Assembly: GCF_002101815.1 (NCBI RefSeq) | Contig: NZ_LQPM01000007.1 | Location: forward strand, 62,001 to 126,000 | Direction: 5' to 3' | Origin: Mycobacterium paraense | GTDB lineage: Bacteria > Actinomycetota > Actinomycetes > Mycobacteriales > Mycobacteriaceae | Length of the DNA stretch: 64,000 nt | The notes under the pieces: generated by a model | Seen by the model: only the letters and a program-made list of their open reading frames with translations | What the model was told of the DNA's origin: nothing | Databases searched by the model: none | Shown: piece after piece, positions 54,547 through 63,360 of the stretch | Layout: each line of letters starts with the position of its first letter | Numbering within the stretch: position 1 is the stretch's first letter | Made by a program: the position numbers and the translations under genes

Positions 54547-56031
54547 CTAGCCGGCCGGGTAGCCCACCGACTTGATCTCGGTGTACTGGTCGAAGCCGGC
54601 GACGCCGTTCTGCCGACCGACCCCGCTGTACTTGTAACCGCCGAACGGGGTGTCGGCGCCGTACGGCGCGCCGCCGTTGACGCCCATGAAGCCGGCCCGG
54701 ATCCGGCGGGCCACCGCCAGCGAGTGCTCCAGCGAGCCCGACATCACGTTGCCGGCCAGCCCGTACTTGCTGTCGTTGGCGATCCGGATGGCGTCCTCCT
54801 CGTCGTCGAACGGGATGACGACCAGCACCGGGCCGAAGATCTCCTCCTGGGCGATCGTCATGGAGTTGTCCACGTCGGTGAAAAGCGTTGGCCTGACAAA
54901 GAATCCCTTGTCGAAGCCGGTGGGGGCGTCGGGACCGCCGACCAGCGCGGTGGCGCCCTCTTCGACGCCCTTGCGGATGTAGCCCATCACGCGGTTGCGC
55001 TGCACCTCCGAGATGACCGGGCCGCACAGGGTTCCGGGATCCTGCGGGTCTCCGCACGTGACGTTCTCGTAGATGCTCTTGAGGATCGCCACGCCCTCGT
55101 CGTAGCGGGACCGCGGCAGCAGCATCCGGGTCGGGTTGGCGCAGCCCTGCCCGGCGTGCATGCACGGCGCGATGCCGATCGCGCAGGCCATCCCGAAATC
55201 GGCGTCCTCGAGCACGATGGTCGCCGACTTGCCGCCGAGTTCGAGGAACAGCCGCTTCATGGTCGCCGCGCCCTTTTCCATGATCCGCTGGCCGACCGTG
55301 GTGGAGCCGGTGAACGAGATGAGGTCGACCTTCGGCGACAGCGTAAGTTCCTCGCCGACAAAGTGATCCGACGCGGTGACGACGTTGACGACGCCCGCGG
55401 GGATGTCGGTCTTTTCGGCGATCAGTCGGCCGAGGCGCGTCGCGTTGAACGGCGTGTTGGGCGCCGGCTTGAGGACCACGGTGTTGCCGGTGCCCAGCGC
55501 CTGGCCCAGCTTGTTGAGGGTGACCTCGAACGGGAAGTTCCACGGCACGATCGCCCCGACGACGCCCACCGGTTCCCGCCAGACCTTGCGGCTGGTCAGC
55601 GTCCCGGTCAGGCTGATCACCTTGTCACCGAGGTCGGTTTCCCAGGGGTACTCGTCGATCAGCCGGGCGGGGTACTTCAGGCCGTCTTCCAGGGGGGCGT
55701 CCAGCTGCGGGCCGAAGGTGATCGCCCGGGGCGAGCCGACCTCGAGGATGAGCTCCTCGCGCAGCTCCTCTTTCTCGGATTCGATGGCCTCGTGCAGCTG
55801 CAACAGGCAGCGCTTGCGCAGCTCGCGGTTGGTCGACCAGTCGGACTCGTCGAAGGCGCGGCGGGCGGCGTCGATGGCCCGGTGCATGTCCTCCTTCGAG
55901 GCGTCCGCAACCTCGCCGAGCGGCTCCTCGGTCGCGGGGTTGATGTTGGTGAAGGTGCCGGCCTGACCCTCGACGAGCTTGCCGTCGATCATCATCTTGG
56001 GCTCGAAGCGGACCTTTACAGCCTCGGTCAT
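54547..56031 (-). CDS. Aldehyde dehydrogenase
   Basis: A 494-residue NAD(P)-dependent aldehyde dehydrogenase. Motifs: VVGAIVPWNFPFEVTLNKLG, FTGSTTVGQRI, the Glu motif LELGGKSATIV, and the catalytic Cys in HAGQGCANPTRM. A PxxFxGxKxSG-type end is TPFGGYKYSGVGRQNG. It starts at ATG 56031 (TEAVKVRFEP); the earlier in-frame start at 56106 is unsupported. It sits after the P450 and SDR genes on the same strand and could oxidise an aldehyde formed from their alcohol. Confidence 0.92.
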   Translation of the reverse strand: MTEAVKVRFEPKMMIDGKLVEGQAGTFTNINPATEEPLGEVADASKEDMHRAIDAARRAFDESDWSTNRELRKRCLLQLHEAIESEKEELREELILEVGSPRAITFGPQLDAPLEDGLKYPARLIDEYPWETDLGDKVISLTGTLTSRKVWREPVGVVGAIVPWNFPFEVTLNKLGQALGTGNTVVLKPAPNTPFNATRLGRLIAEKTDIPAGVVNVVTASDHFVGEELTLSPKVDLISFTGSTTVGQRIMEKGAATMKRLFLELGGKSATIVLEDADFGMACAIGIAPCMHAGQGCANPTRMLLPRSRYDEGVAILKSIYENVTCGDPQDPGTLCGPVISEVQRNRVMGYIRKGVEEGATALVGGPDAPTGFDKGFFVRPTLFTDVDNSMTIAQEEIFGPVLVVIPFDDEEDAIRIANDSKYGLAGNVMSGSLEHSLAVARRIRAGFMGVNGGAPYGADTPFGGYKYSGVGRQNGVAGFDQYTEIKSVGYPAG

Positions 56032-56121
56032 GTTTGTCACTCTCTTCTGAGTCGTTGAGGGGCTACGGAGAGCCTTACCGGAAACTAGCCGATTGGCAAG
56101 GTGCAAACGCTGCGAGGCTGG

Positions 56122-57339
56122 TTATTGGGGGTCGAACAGCACCGGCACCGAGGTCGGCGAGCGGAAGACCTGCCCGCGGATGTGCGGGTCGTCCCCATCG
56201 GGGTCGAGCCGCAGGTTCGGCAGCCGGTCGAGCAGCAGGTTGACCGCGGTGCGCATCTCCAGCCGCGCCAAATGCATGCCGAGGCAGACGTGCACGCCGT
56301 GGCCCCACGCGAGGTTCGGCCGCTGCTGCCGGTGGATGTTGAAGGTGTCCGGGTCGGGGTAGCGGTCCTCCTGCCGGTTCGCCGCACCCAGCATCGGCAT
56401 CACCGTCGCGCCGGCCGGGATCGCCACCCCGCCGAGCTCGGTGTCGCGCGTCGCCACCCGGGTGATGGTCAGCAGCGGCGGTTCCCACCGCACCCCCTCC
56501 TCGATGGCCTGCGGCAGCAGCGAGCGGTCGGCGCGGACGGCGTCCAGCTGCGCCGGATCCGACAACAGCGCCAACAGCAGGCTGCCCAGCGCGCGGTAGG
56601 TCGTCTCGACGCCGGCGGGCAGCAGCAGGCGCAGGAACGAGAAGATCTCCTCGTCCGCGAGTTTTTGCCCGTCGATCTCGGCCGCACCCAGCGCGCTGAT
56701 CAGATCGTCCTTCGGTTCGGCCCGACGGGCCTCGAGTATCGGGGCGAAGTAGTCGCACAGGGCGGCCGAGGCCGCAAGCCCGCGCTCCGGGTTCATCAGC
56801 CAACTCAGCAGCGAGATCGACCACCGCTGAAACTGTGGGTAGTCCTTCTCCGGCAGGCCCAACAGGCCCGCGATGACCTGGCTCGGATAGTCGAAGGTGA
56901 ACTCCTTCACCAGATCCGCCTTGCCATTCGGGGCGAAGTTGTCGATCAGGCCATTCGCCACGCGGCCGACCAGCTCGTCCTGCCAGCGCGCCAATGACTT
57001 CTGCGAGAAGGCCTTTGACACCAACGAGCGCAGCCGGCCGTGGATCGGTTCGTCCATGCCGAGCATCACGCCTTCGCCCAGCACCGGGCCGAAGGCCGCG
57101 ATGACGGCCGACGAGGAGAACGTCTCGTTGTCGCGCAACATCTGCTGGACATCCTCGTGGCGATACACGATGAACATCGGCAGCGATTCCTCGTGCGGCA
57201 GCGCTCCGGACGTCTCGAGTCGCTGCACCGGCTCCTCGCGGCGCAGCCGCGCCAGCTCGGTGTACGGGTCACGCACGTCACCGCTGATCGCGTCATCGAA
57301 GGCGCCGAAATCCTCGAGGTCGTCGAAAAGCTGTTCCAT
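56122..57339 (-). CDS. Cytochrome P450
   Basis: A 405-residue bacterial class I P450. The I-helix has PAGVETTYRAL (residues 241-251), the ExxR is Glu281-Arg284 and the haem Cys is Cys352 in WGHGVHVCLG, with Trp where Phe is usual. AAGGAG lies six bases before ATG 57339. Electrons come from a ferredoxin; none is adjacent, though fdxC lies about 50 kb away. CYP family number cannot be given. It is part of a P450-SDR-ALDH set suited to oxidising an alkyl or terpenoid-type substrate; substrate unknown. Confidence 0.92.
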   Translation of the reverse strand: MEQLFDDLEDFGAFDDAISGDVRDPYTELARLRREEPVQRLETSGALPHEESLPMFIVYRHEDVQQMLRDNETFSSSAVIAAFGPVLGEGVMLGMDEPIHGRLRSLVSKAFSQKSLARWQDELVGRVANGLIDNFAPNGKADLVKEFTFDYPSQVIAGLLGLPEKDYPQFQRWSISLLSWLMNPERGLAASAALCDYFAPILEARRAEPKDDLISALGAAEIDGQKLADEEIFSFLRLLLPAGVETTYRALGSLLLALLSDPAQLDAVRADRSLLPQAIEEGVRWEPPLLTITRVATRDTELGGVAIPAGATVMPMLGAANRQEDRYPDPDTFNIHRQQRPNLAWGHGVHVCLGMHLARLEMRTAVNLLLDRLPNLRLDPDGDDPHIRGQVFRSPTSVPVLFDPQ

Positions 57340-57348
57340 CGGTGCTCC

Positions 57349-58320
57349 TTAAGATCCTTGACGTCGTGCGGCCAGGCGCTGCAGCACCGCCTGCGGAAGA
57401 ATGCGCGCGGCGAGCACCATCGCTTTCTGGGCGGTCGTCAACGGCCACGCCCCGCCCCGCATCGAGCCCTGTCGCGGAATGCCGAGCACGATCCGCGACA
57501 CCTGGTGCATCCCCGACGCCGGAACAATCCGGTTGGCGGCCAACAACATCGACGCGTCCGGGCCGACCGGGCGGCGACGGAACGGGCCCCGGTCGTCCAG
57601 CGCCTTGAGCAGGCCGTCGGTGAACCGCTCGGGCGGCCGGGCCAGCTTCATCGCGAACCGCCCGCGGGTGTTCATGGTGGTGTGGATCCGGGCGTAGGGG
57701 CCGCCGAAATCGCGATTGTCGGTGGTGCCCGCGTCGGTGATGATCTCGGTGTCGTACATGCCGGCCACCAAGACGGTGACACCGAGGCCGAAGGGCGCGA
57801 TCTCGCACGCCATCGATTCGCCCCACCGCTCCAGCGCCCCCTTGGCCGCCGAGTACGGCGCGGTGGCCGGCTGCCCGCGCACGCCGGCCGCGCTGGACAC
57901 CAACACGATTCGGCCCTCGCCCGCCGCCCGCATGGACGGCAGCAGGGCCTGGGTGAGCGCGACGGGGCCCAGCACGCTGGTGGCGAGCATGCGCTGCCAA
58001 AGCGCCATGTCGGTCTCCTCCACCACACCGGCGGCGGAGATGCCCGCGTTGTGCACGAGCGCGTAGGGCGCGCCCACGGCCTCCTCAATTGCCTTGGCCG
58101 CCGCGGCGATCGACGCGCCGTCCGTCAGGTCGAGCTGCACGCCGATCAGCCGGTCGTCGTCCGCACCGGCTCCCGTCTCCTCGCGCAGCAGCGCCATGCC
58201 CCGGTCGGGCGTGCGCATCGCCGCGACCACCCGCCAGCCCGCACGGTACAGACGCACGGTCGACGCGAACCCCAGTCCGCGGGAGGCACCGGTGACGACG
58301 ACCGTGCGCGGTTCAGCCAT
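57349..58320 (-). CDS. Short-chain dehydrogenase, extended C-terminus
   Basis: A 323-residue SDR: VVVTGASRGLGFASTVRL is the cofactor site, VHNAGISAAG the second motif, and the catalytic Tyr and Lys are in ATAPYSAAKGALERWG after VLVSSAAGV. The last about 80 residues (MHQVSRIVLGIPRQG, AARILPQAVLQRL) are extra for the family. The start overlaps the stop of the AveC-type gene by eight bases. It probably acts on the alcohol made by the P450. Confidence 0.88.
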   Translation of the reverse strand: MAEPRTVVVTGASRGLGFASTVRLYRAGWRVVAAMRTPDRGMALLREETGAGADDDRLIGVQLDLTDGASIAAAAKAIEEAVGAPYALVHNAGISAAGVVEETDMALWQRMLATSVLGPVALTQALLPSMRAAGEGRIVLVSSAAGVRGQPATAPYSAAKGALERWGESMACEIAPFGLGVTVLVAGMYDTEIITDAGTTDNRDFGGPYARIHTTMNTRGRFAMKLARPPERFTDGLLKALDDRGPFRRRPVGPDASMLLAANRIVPASGMHQVSRIVLGIPRQGSMRGGAWPLTTAQKAMVLAARILPQAVLQRLAARRQGS

Positions 58321-59455
58321 TCGTGCTCGCGGTGGCGCAGGGACCCACCCCCGGCGGCGGCGGGTCGACGTGCGGCCGCCCGTTCGGCTGGCCGCTCATC
58401 CAGGTCGACCAGATGCCGACCGAGTACGGGCCCGGGCCGCCGGCCTTCTCGTAAAAACCCTGCGGGTCATAGACTTTGGCTTCCGGATAGGGCCACGGGC
58501 AGGCCACCGAGGTCGCCGCTTTGGTGGCCTTGATGACCGCGAACCACGCCCCGTAGGCGAAGTAGGACACGTTGATGATGGCGAACATCACCAGGAACGT
58601 GCCGAGCACCGGGCGGCTCGGGAAGATCCTGGCTTTCGCGGCGAGCTTCTCCGCCACCGACTTTCCGGTGTCGTCGCGATAACAGAGGATCGCCGCGGGC
58701 ACCATCACGAAGGTCACCGAGAACGACTCCCAGATCAGCGGGAACTGGAAGGTGGTGCCGGTGAACACCGAACCCCACGGAATCACCTGGGAATAGATGT
58801 ACATGCCCATGTGGACCAGCTGGATCTCCAGCCACGCGTCGAAGACGAAGCCGATGGCACAGGTCAGCAGGCCCAGGCTGACCAAGGGGTGCCGCGACAC
58901 GATGGCCTCGGGGCCTCTGCGCGCCTGCAGTTTGCGCAGGATCCAGATCGCCGGGAAGTACGGCCCGAAATAGAAGGTGACGTAACCGAATACGACGAAC
59001 GGTTCGACGGTCGGCGACAGCGACACCAGCGGCCACGACTCCGGCCAGTGGATCAGGTCGGGGTTGTAGACGGCGAACGGCGACCAGTTCATGATCGGGT
59101 CCTGCCACACGATCAGCGTGGTGCACAGGAACATCAGCATCACCGGGCTGCCCGGGTTGCGGCGCCACCCCCTGATGAACACGACCACCAGCACCACCAG
59201 CATGATCACGGTGGAGATCTGCAGGAACGCGATGTAGTCCAGGCCGAAGATGAACCTGACCGGGCGCGGCCGCCCCTGCACGTTCGGGTTGGCGACGCGC
59301 GGGTCGAGCGCGACGCGGCAGTTCGCGATGAAGAAGAGCGCGAACGCCGCCAGGGCTGCGCCGGCGACCCAGCCGCCCCAGCCGCGCCTCTCGCGACGCT
59401 GCGGGGCCGCCGGCTTCTCCTCTGCGACAGGCGGTGTGGACTGTTCGGTGGACAC
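58313..59455 (-). CDS. AveC-type (spirocyclase family) integral membrane protein
   Basis: A 380-residue membrane protein with about seven helices. It has the features of the 'spirocyclase AveC family' of actinobacteria: QDPIMNWSPFAVYNP, PHWESWPL-like (HWPESWPLVSLSPTVEPF), then AWFAVIKATKAATSV and PYPEAKVYDPQG. Short Pro-rich ends lie on both sides. Streptomyces AveC acts in avermectin ring closure; the mycobacterial members have no known role. Its GTG at 59455 follows the next gene's stop by three bases. Confidence 0.8.
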   Translation of the reverse strand: MSTEQSTPPVAEEKPAAPQRRERRGWGGWVAGAALAAFALFFIANCRVALDPRVANPNVQGRPRPVRFIFGLDYIAFLQISTVIMLVVLVVVFIRGWRRNPGSPVMLMFLCTTLIVWQDPIMNWSPFAVYNPDLIHWPESWPLVSLSPTVEPFVVFGYVTFYFGPYFPAIWILRKLQARRGPEAIVSRHPLVSLGLLTCAIGFVFDAWLEIQLVHMGMYIYSQVIPWGSVFTGTTFQFPLIWESFSVTFVMVPAAILCYRDDTGKSVAEKLAAKARIFPSRPVLGTFLVMFAIINVSYFAYGAWFAVIKATKAATSVACPWPYPEAKVYDPQGFYEKAGGPGPYSVGIWSTWMSGQPNGRPHVDPPPPGVGPCATASTNG

Positions 59456-59458
59456 GAT

Positions 59459-60577
59459 TCAGCCTTCCTCGCCGAAGCGATCGACCAGATGCGAGTTGAC
59501 CCCGTCGGCGTCGAGGCGGCGGGCCACCAGGTAGCCGGCGCCCATCCACGCCCGGCGCGTCCACTTGCCGAAGGACACCCGGGTGCCGGGCGCGCCCGAG
59601 GCGGCGGGCATCATCTTCACCCGTTCCAGCGCTTCCTTGACGCCGCGCGGGCTGAGCGGGTGCGCGTCGGCGAATGCGCGCACCAGGGTGGCGGCGACGT
59701 CGTGGTTGACCACCGGCACGCAGTATTCGGGACGGCTGCCCTGGTACTTGGCGGCGTAGCGATCGAGGAAGTCCTGCCCGAGCCGGTTCGCCTCGTCGTA
59801 CTGGTCGACCCCGACCCAGCCCATGAACGCGTCCCACATGATGGGGTTCACCCAGGCGTTCTGGAAGGCCGTGGTGGTGAACCGCGGCGGGTCCCAGTCG
59901 ACGGCCTCCAGCGCCGGGTTGATGAACACGATCCCGAAGCCGAACCCCAGGTGCACGATCGCCTCGGCCTTCGCGTCGTGCAGGGTACGCACGGCTTCAT
60001 TGATGTCCTGCGCGGTCTGCGCGATCGCCGCCTCCGCGACGATGCGAATCCCGTTGCGCCGGCAGGCACTTCGCAGGTTTTTCAGGTAGCTCTCGCCGAT
60101 CAGGTTCTGCTCGACCAGCACCCCGATCTCGGTGAGCCCGCGCTTGGCGACCAGGTCGGCGATGAAGATCGGCTCGTCGGTCATCGATCCCTGCGGGAAC
60201 GCGAAGGTCCATTCGCCCAGCCAGTCGTCGGTGCCGGTGACGCTGATCGCCGGGACCTTGAACCGCTCCTCGATCGCCTCGCGGGTGGGCACGCAGTTGT
60301 CGGTGATGTGCGGGCCGAACAACACCAGGCAGCCCTCGTCGACGAGCTCGCCGAAGGCATCGATCACCGCTTTGACCGATCCCTTGGGCAGCCCCTCCAC
60401 CTCGCGGTAGATCATCTGCACCGGGCGATCGATCACGCCCTGTTCGCGGGCTTCGTCGAAGACGAGGTCGAAGCACCGCGTGAAACTCGCCAGCAATTCC
60501 TCGGGGAATCCGGGCGGCAGCGCGAAGTCCATCAGGTAGCCGACCTTGATCGGTTCCGCGCTGCTTTCGTAGGACAT
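59459..60577 (-). CDS. Periplasmic-binding-protein-fold ligand binder without a signal peptide
   Basis: A 372-residue protein with the fold of branched-chain amino-acid/urea ABC binding proteins (Peripla_BP_6): IKVGYLMDFALPPG start, ...LVLFGPHITDNC and ...VPAISVTGTDDW, then QGSMTDEPIFIADLVAKRG and a final ...TRVSFGKW. There is no hydrophobic signal and no lipobox Cys in the first 30 residues, and no ABC permease or ATPase is nearby. It is therefore probably cytosolic, possibly a sensor or scaffold. GGGAGG lies upstream of ATG 60577. Confidence 0.8.
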   Translation of the reverse strand: MSYESSAEPIKVGYLMDFALPPGFPEELLASFTRCFDLVFDEAREQGVIDRPVQMIYREVEGLPKGSVKAVIDAFGELVDEGCLVLFGPHITDNCVPTREAIEERFKVPAISVTGTDDWLGEWTFAFPQGSMTDEPIFIADLVAKRGLTEIGVLVEQNLIGESYLKNLRSACRRNGIRIVAEAAIAQTAQDINEAVRTLHDAKAEAIVHLGFGFGIVFINPALEAVDWDPPRFTTTAFQNAWVNPIMWDAFMGWVGVDQYDEANRLGQDFLDRYAAKYQGSRPEYCVPVVNHDVAATLVRAFADAHPLSPRGVKEALERVKMMPAASGAPGTRVSFGKWTRRAWMGAGYLVARRLDADGVNSHLVDRFGEEG

Positions 60578-60600
60578 TCCGACCTCCCGGTCAAAAACCT

Positions 60601-60611
60601 AATATTTGTTC
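60601..60611 (-). promoter_or_regulatory. Shared motif GAACARATRTT, copy 1
   Basis: Minus-strand GAACAAATATT in the 65-base gap upstream of the binding-protein gene, 24-34 bases from its ATG. The same 11-base pattern recurs at 61519-61529 and 63287-63297, each in the gap upstream of the next gene of the cluster. A common regulator or promoter element is likely. Confidence 0.55.
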
Positions 60612-60642
60612 AGACTCTAGCCGCGGCGGTATGCAGCGTCAA

Positions 60643-61485
60643 TCATTCGGCCGCCGCGCCCAGGTAGATGTCGATCATCTCGCCCAGCCCTTTGCCCACC
60701 GCCGCGTCGTCGGTGAGCGGCCCCGCGATCGCGGCCCGAGCCGCCTCTTGCAGGGTCAGGCCCTCCGCCACCAGCCTGCCCGCCGCGATCAGCACCCGGG
60801 TCGAGGCGACCTCACGCAGCCCGCCGGTTTCCAGACGGCGGATGGCCTGCCCGAGACGCACCAGCTCGGCCGCGATCGCCGCGTCCACGCCCGCCTCGTG
60901 CGCAACGATCCCCTCTTCGACATCTGCTGCGGGAAAACCGAATTCGATGGCGACCATCCGCTGGCGTGTCGAATCCTTGAGGTCCTTGAGCACGCTCTGG
61001 TAGCCGGGGTTGTAGGACACCACCAGGCCGAACCCGGGCGCCGCGTCCAGCGTGACGCCGAGACGCTCGATGGGCAGCTGCCGCCGATGGTCGGCGAGCG
61101 GGTGCAGCACCACGGTGGTGTCCTGGCGGGCCTCCACCACTTCGTCCAGGTAGCAGATCGCGCCCTCGCGCACCGCCCGGGTCAGCGGGCCGTCCACCCA
61201 CACGGTCTCGTCGCCCCGCAGCAGATACCGGCCGACGAGATCGGCGGTGGTGAGGTCGTCATGGCATGCGACGGTGATCAGCGGCCGGCCGAGGTCGTAG
61301 GCCATCGCCTCGACGAAACGGGTCTTCCCGCACCCCGTCGGGCCCTTCAAAACCAGTGACAGGCCCTGGCGGTGGGCGGCCTTGAAGATGGCTTCCTCGT
61401 TGCCGATCGCCTGGTAATAGGGCCGCACGCTGTCCGCCTCGGGGGTCACGCCGTTCCGGTGAACAATCCCGGACTCGTTGGCCAT
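60643..61485 (-). CDS. MoxR/CbbQ/NorQ-type AAA ATPase
   Basis: A 280-residue AAA+ ATPase of the MoxR/CbbQ type. Walker A is GPTGCGKT (48-55), Walker B is ICYLDEV (110-116), and the family sensor region [12 protein letters not shown] follows. The CbbQ_C-like end is [13 protein letters not shown]. Such ATPases work with a VWA-domain partner to activate metalloenzymes: Rubisco activase CbbQO, NorQD, GvpN. The VWA partner is the gene next to it. Which enzyme they mature here is unknown; the neighbouring P450 is an obvious but unproven target. Confidence 0.9.
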   Translation of the reverse strand: MANESGIVHRNGVTPEADSVRPYYQAIGNEEAIFKAAHRQGLSLVLKGPTGCGKTRFVEAMAYDLGRPLITVACHDDLTTADLVGRYLLRGDETVWVDGPLTRAVREGAICYLDEVVEARQDTTVVLHPLADHRRQLPIERLGVTLDAAPGFGLVVSYNPGYQSVLKDLKDSTRQRMVAIEFGFPAADVEEGIVAHEAGVDAAIAAELVRLGQAIRRLETGGLREVASTRVLIAAGRLVAEGLTLQEAARAAIAGPLTDDAAVGKGLGEMIDIYLGAAAE

Positions 61486-61518
61486 AGCTTCCCTTCCGAT
61501 GTTGATCGAGCCTATCCG

Positions 61519-61529
61519 GAACAGATGTT
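61519..61529 (+). promoter_or_regulatory. Shared motif GAACARATRTT, copy 2
   Basis: GAACAGATGTT read on the plus strand, so opposite in orientation to the other copies, in the 49-base gap upstream of the AAA ATPase gene, 34-44 bases from its ATG. Slight similarity to a LexA-type box (GAAC-N4-GTTN) is noted, but the other copies do not keep it. Confidence 0.55.
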
Positions 61530-61534
61530 TGTTT

Positions 61535-63253
61535 TCAACGACCGCCGGCGTGCACCGGGGTGCGCGGCCGGCGGCGCACCTCCGCCGAGCGCAGCGCGGA
61601 CCGGAACAGCGGGCCGACGACGCCGGCGAGTTGATCCGGTCGCGCGATGGTGGCGTGCGCCGTGCTACCGAAGACCCTGCGCAGCGACCGCACGTCGGTT
61701 CCCGCGCCGATCGTCAGGCAGACACAGCCGGTCCCCCGGCGGCGGGCCTCGGTCAGGGCGCGGCGCGCGTCGGCGGCGCCGTAGGCCCGTTCGTATCCGT
61801 GGTCGTAGGCCAGCCCGTCGGACAGGACCACCAACAGTCGCCGCGCCGTTCCCCCGCGCGCCTCCAAGACCGCCGCGCCGTGCCGGATGGCCGCACCGAG
61901 TCGGGAGTACGCGCCGGGTTCCAGGCTGTTCAGCCGCCGCATCACGCGGGCGTCGAGGTGGTCGTCGAACCGTTTGACCGGAATCATGCTGACCGCCTGC
62001 CGGCCCTGCGAGTAGTAGGCGTAGAGCGCCACGCGGTCGCCCAGGTCGTGCAGCGCGACGGCGAGGTTGGCGACCGCCGCGCGCTGTTGCTGGTGCACCG
62101 TGCGCGCGGCAGTTCCCGGCTCGGCCGCCGAGCCCGACACGTCGAGCAGGAGCAGCACCGACAGGTCCCGGCGGCGGCGCAGGCTGTCGAGGTAGACGGC
62201 CTCGTCGGGGACCGAACCGGCGCGCACCTCGACGCGGGCCTCCACCGCGGCGTCGATGTCGATGTCATCGCCCTGCGGCTGACGGTGGCGGCGGTGCAGC
62301 CCCATTCCGAGCCGCGACAGCGGCCGCCGCACGCCGATGGCGGCGTCGATCTCCTGGGTCGCCTGCGCCTTGATCGTCGGCTCCACCTCGCGCACGGTGC
62401 ACCACGCGGGCCGGTAGCTCTTGCGCGCGGCGTCCCACTCCGGATACCGCACCCCGTCCGCGGCCGCTCTGGCCTCCTCGTCGTCGATGTCCTCGCTCGG
62501 GGCCGACGCCAGCGACGAGACGGCGTGCGGGCCGCGGATTGCCGAGTTCGTGCGATGCGTCGGGGTGTCCGCGCCCGGCGGCCCACCGCCGCTGCCGGTC
62601 TTGCGCGCGGACGACAGCAGCTTCTTCAACCACTTACCGATGAAGCCGCCCCCGCCGACCGGGCTGGTGAACAGGTCCGGGTCGTCGGAATCGTCGGTCT
62701 CACCGTCATCGAGCTCCGCCAGTTCGTGGGTGCCCCCGCCGCGGGGAACGTGCCCGGGTTCCTCGTGGTTTTGTGGCTCGGGCGCGCGGCAGGCCGCCAG
62801 GACCTTCGCCGCGCGGATCACGCCGAATTCGGCCGACGGGCCCTCGATCCTCGCGTGCGCCTTGGCTATTCGCAACGACGCCGCGGGCGAGTCACTGCGG
62901 CCGGCGATCTCGCGGTCGCCCAACGACGCCAGCAACCCCGGGAGCAGGTCGCCGGTGGCGAGCAGCGCGCGGTGGCCCTCGACCGCGAGGTAGCGCCGGG
63001 CCACCCGGGGATGCCGGAGCAACCGGCGCACCACCCCGGGGTCCAGGCTGCCGGCCGCGATCATCGAGGCCTGCACGGCAACCGACTCGAGTTGCGCGCG
63101 GCCCGGCGCGGCGGCATCGACGTAAATGGTCTGGCCGTCCGTCCAGGAAGGCTCGCCCGGTCGCAGCCCGGCAACCGCCGTCGCGCGGCCCGCCAGCGCG
63201 GAGGCGAACATGCCCAGGGCCTGCATCCGCTCGGAACGAGCGTCGTCCCCCAC
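61535..63253 (-). CDS. VWA-domain protein, CbbO/NorD-type partner
   Basis: A 572-residue protein whose C-terminal about 210 residues form a von Willebrand A domain. The MIDAS is [14 protein letters not shown] near residue 350, with later Thr and Asp ([12 protein letters not shown]). The N-terminal part is helical, followed by an acidic, low-complexity centre ([14 protein letters not shown]). This is the CbbO/NorD-type layout and the partner of the AAA ATPase next to it. GTG 63253 has GGAGG six bases upstream; TTG 63259 falls directly after that site, so GTG is used. Confidence 0.88.
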   Translation of the reverse strand: MGDDARSERMQALGMFASALAGRATAVAGLRPGEPSWTDGQTIYVDAAAPGRAQLESVAVQASMIAAGSLDPGVVRRLLRHPRVARRYLAVEGHRALLATGDLLPGLLASLGDREIAGRSDSPAASLRIAKAHARIEGPSAEFGVIRAAKVLAACRAPEPQNHEEPGHVPRGGGTHELAELDDGETDDSDDPDLFTSPVGGGGFIGKWLKKLLSSARKTGSGGGPPGADTPTHRTNSAIRGPHAVSSLASAPSEDIDDEEARAAADGVRYPEWDAARKSYRPAWCTVREVEPTIKAQATQEIDAAIGVRRPLSRLGMGLHRRHRQPQGDDIDIDAAVEARVEVRAGSVPDEAVYLDSLRRRRDLSVLLLLDVSGSAAEPGTAARTVHQQQRAAVANLAVALHDLGDRVALYAYYSQGRQAVSMIPVKRFDDHLDARVMRRLNSLEPGAYSRLGAAIRHGAAVLEARGGTARRLLVVLSDGLAYDHGYERAYGAADARRALTEARRRGTGCVCLTIGAGTDVRSLRRVFGSTAHATIARPDQLAGVVGPLFRSALRSAEVRRRPRTPVHAGGR

Positions 63254-63286
63254 GCTCAACCTCCGAACCCACCGACACTTTGACCA

Positions 63287-63297
63287 AATATCTGTTC
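63287..63297 (-). promoter_or_regulatory. Shared motif GAACARATRTT, copy 3
   Basis: Minus-strand GAACAGATATT in the 107-base divergent gap, 34-44 bases from the VWA GTG start and about 64 bases from the divergent SDR start. Because it lies in the divergent gap, a regulator bound there could act on both directions. Confidence 0.55.
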
Positions 63298-63360
63298 CAC
63301 CGTAGAGTCCGGCCTCACGGCAGTCAATCGACCCGGCCCTCGATTAGTCAGGAGCGCATC

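Noticed and set aside
60601..61529. Reading the GAACARATRTT copies as LexA SOS boxes
   Set aside because: Only one copy comes close to GAAC-N4-GTTC; the other two diverge in the second half-site, and the genes are not DNA-repair genes.
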